A DNA stretch of 25,783 nt. Source: a virus. The notes beneath the pieces are model-generated. The model worked only from the letters and a program-made list of their open reading frames with translations. It did no database searches and was not told the origin of the DNA. Positions 6,451 through 15,556 of this stretch are shown piece by piece. The stretch's first letter is position 1. Each line of letters begins with the position of its first letter. The stretch is taken from the IMG/VR virus record IMGVR_UViG_3300028800_000292, positions 1-25,783 of that record. The stretch is one strand, 5' to 3'. Position numbers and translations under genes: made by a program.

Positions 6451-8171
6451 CGAATACGCCGAACAAGGGCTACAATTTACAAGGTACAGGAACAAATTCC
6501 GGTACATGGGGAATCGTCCTTAACAGTATCTTTTCTACCATCGATAATAACCTTGGCGGCACTCTATCGTTATCTGTTGCCGGGGCTGCAAATGTAACGC
6601 TTACGTTGGCTCAGGCGCAGAATCTTATCTATAATTTTACTGGCGTGTTGACCGGCAATATCAATGTTATCTTTCCTGCTGCTGGCGGCCTTTATTTTAT
6701 CAATAACAAGACGACTGGTAATTTCACTCTTACCATTCAGGCGGGGACAAGCGTCAGTGGATTTCTGGTTCCGCAGGGAACACAGGCTCCGATTTATGTG
6801 GACAATTCCTCAAGCCCTCCGACGGTGGGTGGTGCATCTGGTACGCAGTATATTTTTACTGCTGGCACCATTGGCGGAACCGCAAATGCGATAACCACCT
6901 CTACTACGTTTCCTTCTAATTTTGCGCTGAACAACGGCACTCTTTTCACAATAATCCCGACATCATCCAATACAGGTGCCACCACACTTAACGTGAATGG
7001 TACAGGGGCAATTGCCATAAATAAGGTTGGCGCTACCGGCCTTATAGCGGTGCAAAATGGCGATATTGTCTCCGGAGTACCCTATATTCTGCAGTATAAC
7101 GGCTCCGTATGGGTGGCGCTGAATATTGTATATACAGCAGCCCCAACGCAAATTGGAACAAATTTTAGTCTCAGCTTTGCGTACTGGCTTCAGCCCACAA
7201 TAGCTACTGCGGCTATCACCATAACAGTGCCGCAAGTTTCAGCGAATTTTACCTATTACTTCAATCTCCCGGTGACAGCGGGTGGCGGTGCTATAGTATG
7301 GACGCCATATTCCACAGATGTTATCTGGGTGAACGGCACCTCTCTTGGCGCCGGTGTAAGCTATACACAGCCCAAGGGCTCAACCGCATTTCTCACCACG
7401 GATGCGAACGGGAATATCTACCTCAATGTGGACAACGCCAATCTTTCGTCGGCTTATGCGACAGCGCAGTATGGACCTACAGCTGCATCCGGAACAAACA
7501 CAACGCAGCTTGCTACGACCGCCTTTGCCGCTGCGCTTCACGGTAAACTGCTTAATGTCCAGACTATCACGGCTACGGGGACCTACACTCCAACTGCCGG
7601 GACGAATAATGCAATAGTTATTCTGCAGGGACCGGGCGGCGGCGGTGGTGGTTGCGGTTCATCAGGTGCAACGGGTGGAGGTCAATCAACCGCCTCTACG
7701 TTTGGCGCTATCCTCACTGCTAATGCTGGCGGCGGCGGTAATCCTGCCAACGGCGGTGGCAACGTGCCGACAGCCAATGCGGCAGGCACGGCAACGGGCG
7801 GTACATTTAATGCGACCGGTAGCGTTGGATTCAACGGCTATGGGCAGGTATCTTCCAATAATAACGGCGGTCCTCCCGGTGCCCCCGGCATTTTCGGAAC
7901 TGGTGCAGGCTCAGGCGGAGCACCATCGGGCGCTGGCGCAGCGGCAGCCGCTAATACGGGTGCGGGCGGTGGCGCGTCTGGCGCTGTAGCTAGTGTATGT
8001 AATTCCGGTGCGAGCGGTAGCGCGGGTGGATTATCAATATATTACTATACGAGCGTAGCTTCGCAAACAGTCACTCTCCCTGCTGGCGGAACCGCCGGCG
8101 GCGCGGGAGTGTCTGGTTTTGCTGGTGGCGCAGGCGCTAAAGGTGTCTGCATAATAATGGAGTTTTCATAA
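6447..8171 (+). CDS. Tail fibre/spike protein with glycine-rich C-terminal domain
   Basis: This 574-aa protein begins with NKGYNLQGTGTNSGTWG, an N-terminus commonly seen in phage fibre proteins that pack against the tail. The middle is beta-rich and repetitive (Thr/Asn/Ala/Val), with TTQLATTAFAAA near residue 352, a short fibre motif. From about residue 390 to the end, glycine dominates (GPGGGGGGCG and many GGA/GAG runs) up to GVCIIMEFS. Such glycine-rich sandwiches act as adhesin tips in some phages, so receptor binding is the likely role. It overlaps its upstream neighbour by four bases and its downstream neighbour by one. The gene at the window start has a similar tip. Confidence 0.75.
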   Translation: MTNTPNKGYNLQGTGTNSGTWGIVLNSIFSTIDNNLGGTLSLSVAGAANVTLTLAQAQNLIYNFTGVLTGNINVIFPAAGGLYFINNKTTGNFTLTIQAGTSVSGFLVPQGTQAPIYVDNSSSPPTVGGASGTQYIFTAGTIGGTANAITTSTTFPSNFALNNGTLFTIIPTSSNTGATTLNVNGTGAIAINKVGATGLIAVQNGDIVSGVPYILQYNGSVWVALNIVYTAAPTQIGTNFSLSFAYWLQPTIATAAITITVPQVSANFTYYFNLPVTAGGGAIVWTPYSTDVIWVNGTSLGAGVSYTQPKGSTAFLTTDANGNIYLNVDNANLSSAYATAQYGPTAASGTNTTQLATTAFAAALHGKLLNVQTITATGTYTPTAGTNNAIVILQGPGGGGGGCGSSGATGGGQSTASTFGAILTANAGGGGNPANGGGNVPTANAAGTATGGTFNATGSVGFNGYGQVSSNNNGGPPGAPGIFGTGAGSGGAPSGAGAAAAANTGAGGGASGAVASVCNSGASGSAGGLSIYYYTSVASQTVTLPAGGTAGGAGVSGFAGGAGAKGVCIIMEFS

Positions 8172-9457
8172 TGTCCATTGCAATACCACAAGATGCGCCA
8201 GCAATGACTAGACGGACACTAGGGAGTATGGTGCCGCACCCCGCTGGTATTGGTAAGATAGCCGGCGCGCATCTTGGTATTGCTGCTCCGCGCATGCATT
8301 TAGCAGGGGGCGGCAGTGCGGCAACGCAGTCGAATATCCTGCAAACCATGTTCCAGCCCGTGAATGCTTCTGGCTCCAGCATACCCAATGCAGATGTGAA
8401 TTTTGTTACCTCTCCCGCCCTTGCTATAGGGCCCGGCCCACAACAGGGGAAAGCCCCAACACCCCAGCAGGAGCCGAGCGCAATGCAGGACGTGGCGCAG
8501 GGCACGCAGGCGGCCAATGGGCTGACAGGGCTTTATAATGGCGCAGGCGGCATTGGTAAATCTATATCTAATTTCTTCAACCCTCTCTCTCCTGGCGGTA
8601 TAAATAATCCTGTGAATGCCGCAGGCGATTCAATTATGAGCCCAAGTTTTGCTGCCGCAAATGGATTAAGCTCTGGTACAGCAGCGGCGGCTGCAGTGCC
8701 TGCCGCTACTGACTTAGGTGCATCGATAGCCGCATCAGCAGCGCCAGCCGCTATCGCAAATGCCGGGGCTACTGCTGGCATGGCTGGATTGGCGGATACT
8801 ACGGCATCGGGATTCTTCAGCGGACTCGGAGATGCTTTAGCCGCTATATTTGCTTTTGAACAAGGCGGTGCCGTACCTGGATATGCTGAGGGTGGTGATG
8901 TATCTGGCCTTACCAACATGCTTATGCGGCGTGAGGCAGGCGAGACTTACCACGCCAGCGGGCTGCTCAACAGCGCTGGTCCGGGCCGCACCGACACCAT
9001 TAATACCAATGTGCCAACAGGCGCGTATGTGATTCCCGCCGATGTCGTTTCGGGTATTGGAGAGGGGAATACTCTAGCCGGCTCTGCTGTCATCGACCGC
9101 ATGTTTGGTAGCTCACCTTATGGGATAAAATCCCCGCAGATTCGCCACGGCAGAGGGCCGGTTCCTGAAAGAGCGCCGACACCTATTAATCCCGACGCCG
9201 GTCCGTCAACAGTCGATACCGGCTTTATAAACAGCGCCGGGAAATATGCAAAAGGCGGCGCAGATACCGGGAAAGCACCGGTCGTGGTGGCGGGTGGCGA
9301 GCATGTACTCTCACCGCAACAGATTATAGCTAAGTTTGGCAGTCTAAAGAAGGGGCACCGGACGCTTGATGAGTGGGTAGTCCAGACACGTCAGAAGATT
9401 GCTAAAGAGATGCTGAAATTAGCACCGCCTGTAGGCTCCAAGGTAAAAAAGAAATGA
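8171..9457 (+). CDS. Gly/Ala-rich virion protein of unknown function
   Basis: This 428-aa protein starts at an ATG overlapping the previous TAA by one base. The N-terminal third is low complexity with no recognised domain. An Ala-rich stretch (about residues 167-205) could be helical or membrane-active. Residues 231-242 carry QGGAVPGYAEGG, the same 12-residue pattern repeated in the protein encoded at 10013. Next comes a conserved-looking block (GRTDTINTNVPTGAYVIPAD, then GEGNTLAGSAVIDRMFG) and a C-terminal block (VVVAGGEHVLSPQQI) ending in a basic helix. I recall this block order from uncharacterised phage structural proteins encoded beside a GNAT gene, as here. The function is unknown; a virion component is likely. 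Confidence 0.65.
   Translation: MSIAIPQDAPAMTRRTLGSMVPHPAGIGKIAGAHLGIAAPRMHLAGGGSAATQSNILQTMFQPVNASGSSIPNADVNFVTSPALAIGPGPQQGKAPTPQQEPSAMQDVAQGTQAANGLTGLYNGAGGIGKSISNFFNPLSPGGINNPVNAAGDSIMSPSFAAANGLSSGTAAAAAVPAATDLGASIAASAAPAAIANAGATAGMAGLADTTASGFFSGLGDALAAIFAFEQGGAVPGYAEGGDVSGLTNMLMRREAGETYHASGLLNSAGPGRTDTINTNVPTGAYVIPADVVSGIGEGNTLAGSAVIDRMFGSSPYGIKSPQIRHGRGPVPERAPTPINPDAGPSTVDTGFINSAGKYAKGGADTGKAPVVVAGGEHVLSPQQIIAKFGSLKKGHRTLDEWVVQTRQKIAKEMLKLAPPVGSKVKKK
8861..8902 (+). repeat. QGGAVPGYAEGG motif, fourth copy of the RGGIVPH..GG repeat
   Basis: Residues 231-242 of this protein align without gaps with the three repeats in the protein encoded at 10013. Glycines are shared at positions 2, 3, 11 and 12, valine at 5, proline at 6 and an acidic residue at 10. 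Confidence 0.6.
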
Positions 9458-9987
9458 CCTTCCCCAACCCATGCCCCAATGTCAGGTTCTGTAATGAAGG
9501 CGATAAAGGTCGTCTTGCCGCTTTTGTGCGCGAAGGGCATGATGAAAGTGCTATGTTCACGCTTAGCGAGCAGAAGGTAAAGACTGTTATTGAACATGCC
9601 GTCAACCCGCCCAGAGATACTGCAGGCGGAGTCATTCATCTGGTGCTTATTGGAATTATCGACGCTCCTGATAGCAGCGGGAAGATAGCAGCCAGCCTTG
9701 CGGTGGAATATACGCAGCCGTGGTACAGCGATGACTGGGTGCTCTATGAGCTTTGGAATAATGTCCGGCCAGCGTATCGCAAATCCACTTATGCTAACGA
9801 CCTCATCAAGTTTGGGAAGTGGATTTCAGATGCCACGCATAGGCCGCTTGGTATGCAAATTTACACTACCGAAAGACTCATTCCTAAGATAGAATTATAC
9901 CGTCGTAAGATGCAGCAGGTCGGGGCATTGTTTGTCCATAACATGCATTTTGCAACGGGTCCTGCAATGACGAGAGGCGAGAAATGA
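9454..9987 (+). CDS. GNAT-like N-acetyltransferase-fold protein
   Basis: This 177-aa protein overlaps its upstream neighbour by four bases (ATGA). The secondary-structure order fits a GNAT fold: NVRFCNEGDKGRLAAFVRE (first strand and helix), a central VIHLVLIGII and IAASLAVEY pair, then ELWNNVRPAYRKSTYANDLIKFGKW, which corresponds to the acetyl-CoA-binding region and following helix, and the C-terminal ALFVHNMHF strand. The usual Gln/Arg-x-x-Gly-x-Gly/Ala loop is degenerate (VRPAYRKSTYA), so activity is uncertain. Position among virion genes suggests modification of a virion or host protein, or a structural use of the fold. The substrate cannot be inferred. Confidence 0.65.
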   Translation: MTFPNPCPNVRFCNEGDKGRLAAFVREGHDESAMFTLSEQKVKTVIEHAVNPPRDTAGGVIHLVLIGIIDAPDSSGKIAASLAVEYTQPWYSDDWVLYELWNNVRPAYRKSTYANDLIKFGKWISDATHRPLGMQIYTTERLIPKIELYRRKMQQVGALFVHNMHFATGPAMTRGEK

Positions 9988-10012
9988 TGTTATTCGCAAA
10001 TGGAGTGTTGTT

Positions 10013-13000
10013 ATGAGTGGCGGTGGCGGCACAACTTCCTCCAATAGTACTACTACGGTGCCGCCCCAGGTCCTTGCCGAATATCAGCAGGTTACAGGGC
10101 AGGCGAACCAAGTCGCGTCTGCACCACTTAACCAATACGAAGGGCAGGTCGTTGCCGGGACCACTCCGACTGAGCAGAGTGCTTATAATACCATCAATAA
10201 TATGCAGGGCATTACTGCTCCGTATACACAGCAAGCCAGCAATCTTTTGGGGCAGGCCAGTCAGACTATCAATCCGCAGACTGTGGGTGCGAGCCAGATA
10301 CAGCAATATGAAAGCCCGTACACGCAAAATGTTCTGGGCAGCACTATGGCTGCTGAGAATAATCAGGATGCGCAGCAGCAGGCCCAGCTTCAGGGCAATG
10401 CTATTTCCAGCGGCGCATGGGGTGGCGACAGAGCTGGTGTGGCGCAGGGTATTCTGGGTGGCCAGCAGGCGATAGCAAATAACGCCACCAATGCCGGTAT
10501 TCTCAATCAAGGTTACTCGCAGGCGTTACAGGAAGCTAACACACAACAGCAGGCTGGACTTGGTGCTCAGGAAGCCAGCCAGTATCTGCAGGAGAGCGCT
10601 GGCCTTGGTATGAACCAGCTCGGAACATCCGCTCAGAGCAATGCGCTTGCGGGCGCTAGTGCACAGCTTAACGCCGGCCAGTTGCAACAGCAGCAGGCGC
10701 AGGCCGAGCTTAATGTGCCTTATGAGCAGTTTCTTCAGCAGCAAGCCTATCCGTTCCAGACTACGGGGTGGCTTGGTAATATTGCAGAGGGTATTGGCAG
10801 CAATACCGGCAGCAGCACCACGGGGTCTAGCACTGCCCCCAGCCAAGGGTTATTCAGCGACCGTCGCCTGAAGAAGAATATCGACAATGCTGGTATTCTT
10901 GTTGGAAAACGCGGACACTATCCTCTCCACACCTTTGAATACAAGGGCAGCGACCAAAGGCATACCGGTGTTATAGCGCAGGAAGTCGAGAAGAAGAATC
11001 CCGATGCCGTGCATATGGACCCCAGCGGGTATCGTAAGGTAGATTATACCAAGCTGGCGCGCGGTGGCATTGTGCCACATCGTGCGGATGGCGGCAGCAC
11101 ATCCACTTATTACTCAATGGGCGTTCCGCTGTCTCAAGAGGCCGCAGATGCCGCAATAGCGCAGGGCGCAATTCTTGATACCACCAACCCTAACGCAGCC
11201 TTCTATCAATCCAATAGCACAACATCCACCCCCGCCTCCTCAGCCACCCCCTCTGGTTCCGGCACCTTTACCGCTCAGGTTGCTCCAACCTATGCGCAGT
11301 TTGCCGCCAGTCCGGCTGCACAGTCTGGCACACCTTATACCGGCGGTATTGTAGCGGGTCTTAATGCGGCAAATCAGGCTGACTTGAAAGCTATATACGG
11401 CAAGAGTCGCGGAGGCATTGTGGCTCATCGTGATTCAGGTGGTAGCACGCCGGATGATTCCGCGATCGCCTCAAACAGTATTTTGCGGCATATCCAGCAA
11501 ATACCGCAACGCCTGCGCTTTCAACAGGCGGCTCAAGGGAGCGCGTATGGAACTGGAGACCAGCAGGCCATATTAACCGGCGGTATGAAGCGTGGTGGCA
11601 TTGTGCCGCACTTTGATGAAGGTGGCTCTACGCTTGATGGAGATTACGACCCCACGAATTATGCGATGGCCCCTGGTAGCGCAACAGGAATACAGAATGC
11701 AGCGCGTGATGGATATAATAGTATTCCCGCCGATGATAATGGCATGGGGGCGCTTTTACAGCAGGCTGGGACAAATGAGCCTGCATCGCAGAGCAGTATA
11801 ATGCCTGCACCGACTCCTCCGGTGAGCGCACTTGACCATCCGGATAACATGCCTTCCACTTCTGCGCCAAACTACGAAACGGAGATGCCGAAGACGCATG
11901 AAGCCAACCCGTGGCTCTCAGTGGCTGCTGGTGTCCTTGGCACCCTTGCAGGGCGCTCGCGCAATCCACTCGTGGATATTGGACAGGGTGGCTTGATTGG
12001 CCTGAATAACTACGCAGAGCAGCAGAATGTGGCTGATAAGCAGAATTACGAAGAAGGCAGCTTCCATCAGAATGCCCAGAAGCTGATGCAGGAAGCGCAG
12101 ATGGAGACAGATAAATTTAAGGAAGAGAAGTTGCGGGATGCTAATATGGCGGACTATCAGAAAGGTGAGCTTGGTATAAGGCAGCAGGAACTGCAGAAGC
12201 CGATATTTGATAAATACGGTAATCCGTGGCAGATGAACCCGCAGACCAAGACATATCAGAGGGTAGATATGTCCCCCGCCAGTATGTCGTCACCTGCTGG
12301 GGCCGGGGCTACGAATAATAATCCGCGTGACGCAGCTATAGATATTCTGCAGCAGGAGGGTGTTCCTGTCCTGCCAGTTGCCCCTAACGACCCCGGAGCA
12401 CTCAAAGCACAGCAAGCGTATCAGGCTGCAGGGCAAGTTGCGCAGAGTATGCTCGATACGTTAAATCACCAGAAGGCTCTTATTGGCACCTATACAAGCG
12501 GGCCGCGTGGTGACGCTAATAAGGGCTGGCTTCCAAGCGCGGCTGGCATGAAATACGGGTCGGAAGAATTGGCTGCAGGTAATGCCGATGATTTGGCAGC
12601 CAGACAAGAAGCAGAGAAGGATGCAAACACCCTGGCAATGCAACAGACATCTCTCCTGAAGAATGCGCGCCCCGGCCTCCGTATGATTCAATTTGCCGGC
12701 ACGACAGTTCCAAATCCGAATATGTCCGATAAAGCGCAGCTTTCCCTTATTAACGAAAATACCGATAAGCTAAACCAGCAAGTTCAGCGCGGACAGATTG
12801 CTTCTATGTATTCAGGGCTGCATCCTAAGAATATAGACGCTATCATGAATAATTATGAGACGGCCAACCCCACCACTCTCTCCGATGGCTCAAGGAATTC
12901 AAACTGGATGCCATATAGGAAGTGGATAGCATCGGGAAGGCCAGATACTGCGCAGTTGCCAGCTAATAGCGGGGCGTCTGTGGCCGCCCCATCAGTAGAC

Positions 13001-13045
13001 CCGGCAGCCTTAGCGGAGGCGAGGCATAGAGGATTAATTCAGTGA
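10013..13045 (+). CDS. Large virion protein with internal S74-type chaperone-like domain and RGG repeats
   Basis: This 1010-aa protein starts at an ATG with GGAG eight bases upstream. Residues 1-270 are very Gln/Asn/Ala-rich (GDRAGVAQGILGGQQ, YEQFLQQQAYPFQTTGWLGNIAEGIG). Residues about 280-348 resemble the peptidase S74 intramolecular chaperone: FSDRRLKKNI, then HTFEYKG, HTGVIAQEVEKKNPDAV and YRKVDYTKLA. It is followed at once by three 14-residue repeats of RGGIV(P/A)H(R/F)..GGST at 350, 466 and 527. The rest is Gln/Ala/Asn-rich and probably helical. S74 domains usually end fibres, so one at about 28 percent of the length is unusual. Context (after fibre and GNAT genes, before a probable ejection protein) suggests a virion or internal protein. 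Confidence 0.72.
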   Translation: MSGGGGTTSSNSTTTVPPQVLAEYQQVTGQANQVASAPLNQYEGQVVAGTTPTEQSAYNTINNMQGITAPYTQQASNLLGQASQTINPQTVGASQIQQYESPYTQNVLGSTMAAENNQDAQQQAQLQGNAISSGAWGGDRAGVAQGILGGQQAIANNATNAGILNQGYSQALQEANTQQQAGLGAQEASQYLQESAGLGMNQLGTSAQSNALAGASAQLNAGQLQQQQAQAELNVPYEQFLQQQAYPFQTTGWLGNIAEGIGSNTGSSTTGSSTAPSQGLFSDRRLKKNIDNAGILVGKRGHYPLHTFEYKGSDQRHTGVIAQEVEKKNPDAVHMDPSGYRKVDYTKLARGGIVPHRADGGSTSTYYSMGVPLSQEAADAAIAQGAILDTTNPNAAFYQSNSTTSTPASSATPSGSGTFTAQVAPTYAQFAASPAAQSGTPYTGGIVAGLNAANQADLKAIYGKSRGGIVAHRDSGGSTPDDSAIASNSILRHIQQIPQRLRFQQAAQGSAYGTGDQQAILTGGMKRGGIVPHFDEGGSTLDGDYDPTNYAMAPGSATGIQNAARDGYNSIPADDNGMGALLQQAGTNEPASQSSIMPAPTPPVSALDHPDNMPSTSAPNYETEMPKTHEANPWLSVAAGVLGTLAGRSRNPLVDIGQGGLIGLNNYAEQQNVADKQNYEEGSFHQNAQKLMQEAQMETDKFKEEKLRDANMADYQKGELGIRQQELQKPIFDKYGNPWQMNPQTKTYQRVDMSPASMSSPAGAGATNNNPRDAAIDILQQEGVPVLPVAPNDPGALKAQQAYQAAGQVAQSMLDTLNHQKALIGTYTSGPRGDANKGWLPSAAGMKYGSEELAAGNADDLAARQEAEKDANTLAMQQTSLLKNARPGLRMIQFAGTTVPNPNMSDKAQLSLINENTDKLNQQVQRGQIASMYSGLHPKNIDAIMNNYETANPTTLSDGSRNSNWMPYRKWIASGRPDTAQLPANSGASVAAPSVDPAALAEARHRGLIQ
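11060..11632 (+). repeat. Three dispersed copies of a 14-residue RGGIV(P/A)H..GGST repeat
   Basis: Copies are at 11060-11101, 11408-11449 and 11591-11632, which are residues 350-363, 466-479 and 527-540 of the protein. Each reads R-G-G-I-V-(P/A)-H-(R/F)-x-x-G-G-S-T. The spacers are low complexity. Confidence 0.75.
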
Positions 13046-15150
13046 CCGATTATACAGGAATGTCTGATGCTGATTTAATGGCTGCAGTTAATCCACAGCC
13101 CGCACAACCGCCCTCTTATTCCAATATGAGCGATGCCGATTTATTAAAGTTAGTCGGCCCGCAGCCTCCCCCTGCCTCTCCAAAACTGAATCCTCTGGCA
13201 ACCGGCATATCCAAGACCGGGGACTGGATGGGGGCGGCGGCAAGTGCGGTTGGCAACGCAGTCGGCAGCATACCAATCCCGGATATTCTGGGTGACGCTA
13301 CAGGCGATACATCCACAGACACCCCAAGAGATATTGGTGAGCTAACCAGCAATATTGGAAGCACAATCGGGAGGGCTGCTAACACCGCTACCGATGCCCT
13401 GCGCTCACCATCGCAATATGTAGCTAATGCTGTCGATAATCCTAGTAATGACCAAGCCATGCTGGATACACGCGATATCGCTGACAATTTCTCGCAAAAC
13501 CACCCGGACTATTCAGCAAGTGTCTTAGGTGGCGCGAAGATTCTTGGTGCCTTGGGAGCGGCAGAAGGCGTATCGTCTGTTCGTAGAGCTATCTCTAGCG
13601 CAACGCAGCCTGCAGCTGATTCCTTCGCAGCCTCTAAAGTAGCCAATACATTGGCAAGGAATAACGTGCTACCAGATACTCAGGCCATAATGGAAGGTAG
13701 GGGTATTTCATCTGAGGCTGTAGCGACAATGACGCCTCAGCAGATTACAAAGATAAAAAACCAGATGTACGCAGAGGGTGTTGTCGGGAATATTCAGGAT
13801 GCCCGCACTATAAAGAACGGCATATATTCTATGGCTGATGAGGTCGGCAACGACGATACATTCAATGCCGCAAACACCAAGAATCAACTTGACGCATTGC
13901 ATCAAAAATACAGCAATGACTCAGCCTATGACGGCACTCCATTAGTGCGCAAGCTAGATAGCTGGCGCAATATGTTTGATGAAGATGGTTCCATTACCCC
14001 TACACGGCTCAATAAATTACAAGACCAAGTTGACGACGCCTTCCGCGAAAATCCCAAGTCACCAGAAGGCGAGGTGTACGGTGCTATACAGACACCGGTG
14101 AATGGAGCGGTAGATGCCGCCAAACAGCAATTTCCTAATTGGGGCAAGCTCATAGATATTGCCGATGATGCTCATTATAACCTGATGAAATCCACGCGGG
14201 ATGATAGTACCTTTACCGGCAAATGGTCGCCTGACAGTCAAAAAGATTTTCAAATAGTTGCAGGCAAAAGCAACAATCCCGCTGATTTTATGGGCGATAC
14301 TCAACGCCAAATAGCCAATCTTGCCAATGTCAAAGATGAGGCGGAGCTGCAAAAGATGATGACGGTTGTCCCAAAGGACTTGCAGGGGCAGTATCTTACT
14401 GACGTCCAAAAGAATGCGTCTACACCGTTAAAGCTGAGGAACGCTATTAAAAGCATTATCAGCGTGATGAAGGGTAATCCGGGAGCGAGCATCACCAATG
14501 CTATGCAAAGCCTGCCGTCTACAGCAGATATAGCCGGATGGGACCCCGATGCCGCTACGCATATTACAGACAGAATGCAGTCATATAAAGATGCGGCCAG
14601 CGATGCATATCAGGCGCACTTAGATGCTAAGCAGGCGCAGGCTGCTGCCGGAGCTTCTGCGCAATATAGCGGTGCTAATGCCCAAAGACTTTTACCCGCA
14701 CCCTCTTACTCTAATCGCCCGCCCGTAACTCCGCAGCAAGCGCTCCCATCGCCACCAGATATCAGAACTAACTCCGTTGGAACGTCAGCTACCCCAGGCG
14801 GTGCGTCCTACACCGCCCCGCGAGGTGCTGTGGGGGAAAACACATCTCCCGTAGCCGGTATTGGCTCCCCCGCAAGTGGCGGCGTTGACATGCGCGGCGC
14901 GCAAATGCGTAGCGGCTCAGAGCTTGGTCAGTTTGCAGCCCAGAATGGCGGACAGCCCATTAAGCCGTTTGAGAATGCGACTTCTATGGGGCAAGTCGGC
15001 AGCAAGATTCATGACCCGGAGTATGATGCCGCTATGGATGCTCTTCAAAAGCTATCCCGCAAGCGTGGCGGTCCTATCCCCACACCTGCGCAGATAAAGA
15101 AGATAAACGGTATGGCGAAGAGAACGCGAGAAGGGCGGCAGGTCACATGA
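13042..15150 (+). CDS. Probable internal virion/DNA-ejection protein
   Basis: This 702-aa protein starts at a GTG that overlaps the previous stop (GTGA). The N-terminus holds two copies of a short motif, YTGMSDADLMAAV (residues 4-16) and YSNMSDADLLKLV (26-38), followed by a Pro-rich linker. I recall such MSDADL motifs at the N-termini of large phage virion and ejection proteins. A small Gly/Ala-rich segment (GDWMGAAASAVGNAVGSIP) may be membrane-active. The centre is helical and charged, and the end is Pro/Ala-rich with a basic tail carrying RKRGGPIP. No enzyme domain is visible. Position at the end of the virion operon fits an internal protein; the exact role is inference. Confidence 0.6.
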   Translation: MTDYTGMSDADLMAAVNPQPAQPPSYSNMSDADLLKLVGPQPPPASPKLNPLATGISKTGDWMGAAASAVGNAVGSIPIPDILGDATGDTSTDTPRDIGELTSNIGSTIGRAANTATDALRSPSQYVANAVDNPSNDQAMLDTRDIADNFSQNHPDYSASVLGGAKILGALGAAEGVSSVRRAISSATQPAADSFAASKVANTLARNNVLPDTQAIMEGRGISSEAVATMTPQQITKIKNQMYAEGVVGNIQDARTIKNGIYSMADEVGNDDTFNAANTKNQLDALHQKYSNDSAYDGTPLVRKLDSWRNMFDEDGSITPTRLNKLQDQVDDAFRENPKSPEGEVYGAIQTPVNGAVDAAKQQFPNWGKLIDIADDAHYNLMKSTRDDSTFTGKWSPDSQKDFQIVAGKSNNPADFMGDTQRQIANLANVKDEAELQKMMTVVPKDLQGQYLTDVQKNASTPLKLRNAIKSIISVMKGNPGASITNAMQSLPSTADIAGWDPDAATHITDRMQSYKDAASDAYQAHLDAKQAQAAAGASAQYSGANAQRLLPAPSYSNRPPVTPQQALPSPPDIRTNSVGTSATPGGASYTAPRGAVGENTSPVAGIGSPASGGVDMRGAQMRSGSELGQFAAQNGGQPIKPFENATSMGQVGSKIHDPEYDAAMDALQKLSRKRGGPIPTPAQIKKINGMAKRTREGRQVT

Positions 15151-15174
15151 TAAATTCTTTCTGCGGAGATAAAA

Positions 15175-15546
15175 ATGGCGGTGGATGAGCAGCGTTTTGG
15201 TGAGCTAATAGGAACTGTCGGTGCTCTTGTTACAGCAGTCGCCGATATGAAGGGGGCGGTTATTCCAGCGCTCAGGACGCAGGAGGAGAGGATGACCAAG
15301 TTTACCGACCTGATGAGGAGAGAGCTGGCTGACCACAATGAGAAGGATGAGGTGGTTCACAAGGTGGTGGCTGATATGCAGGACTTGATTTACGGCGATG
15401 GAACCGCTGATGATTTAGGGATGAGAAAAGAGGTCAGCAGGCTCGTAAAAGGCAATACAAGGCTGCTGGCATTTATAGCCGGTGTCGCAGTTGCGGGTGG
15501 TATTGCAGGGCATAAGCTTGGGGTAATTGTAGATAAATTCTGGTGA
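15175..15546 (+). CDS. Small coiled-coil protein with C-terminal membrane anchor
   Basis: This 123-aa protein starts at an ATG behind GCGGAG. Residues 1-90 are helical and charged (FGELIGTVGALVTAVADMKG, then RRELADHNEKDEVVHKVVADM). A single hydrophobic stretch at about 96-115 (LLAFIAGVAVAGGIAGHKLG) is followed by a short end. The layout, soluble coiled coil then one C-terminal membrane segment, is like XhlA-type and similar small phage membrane proteins. A lysis cassette with its own holin candidate exists at 24132, so a lysis role here is unproven. It is the last gene of the virion operon. Confidence 0.65.
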   Translation: MAVDEQRFGELIGTVGALVTAVADMKGAVIPALRTQEERMTKFTDLMRRELADHNEKDEVVHKVVADMQDLIYGDGTADDLGMRKEVSRLVKGNTRLLAFIAGVAVAGGIAGHKLGVIVDKFW

Positions 15547-15556
15547 ACCTACGCCC

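Noticed and set aside
8533-8919. Ala/Pro-rich minus-strand ORF of 128 codons.
   Set aside because: It is the complement of Ala/Gly-rich codons in the 428-aa gene, which commonly produces long open antisense frames.
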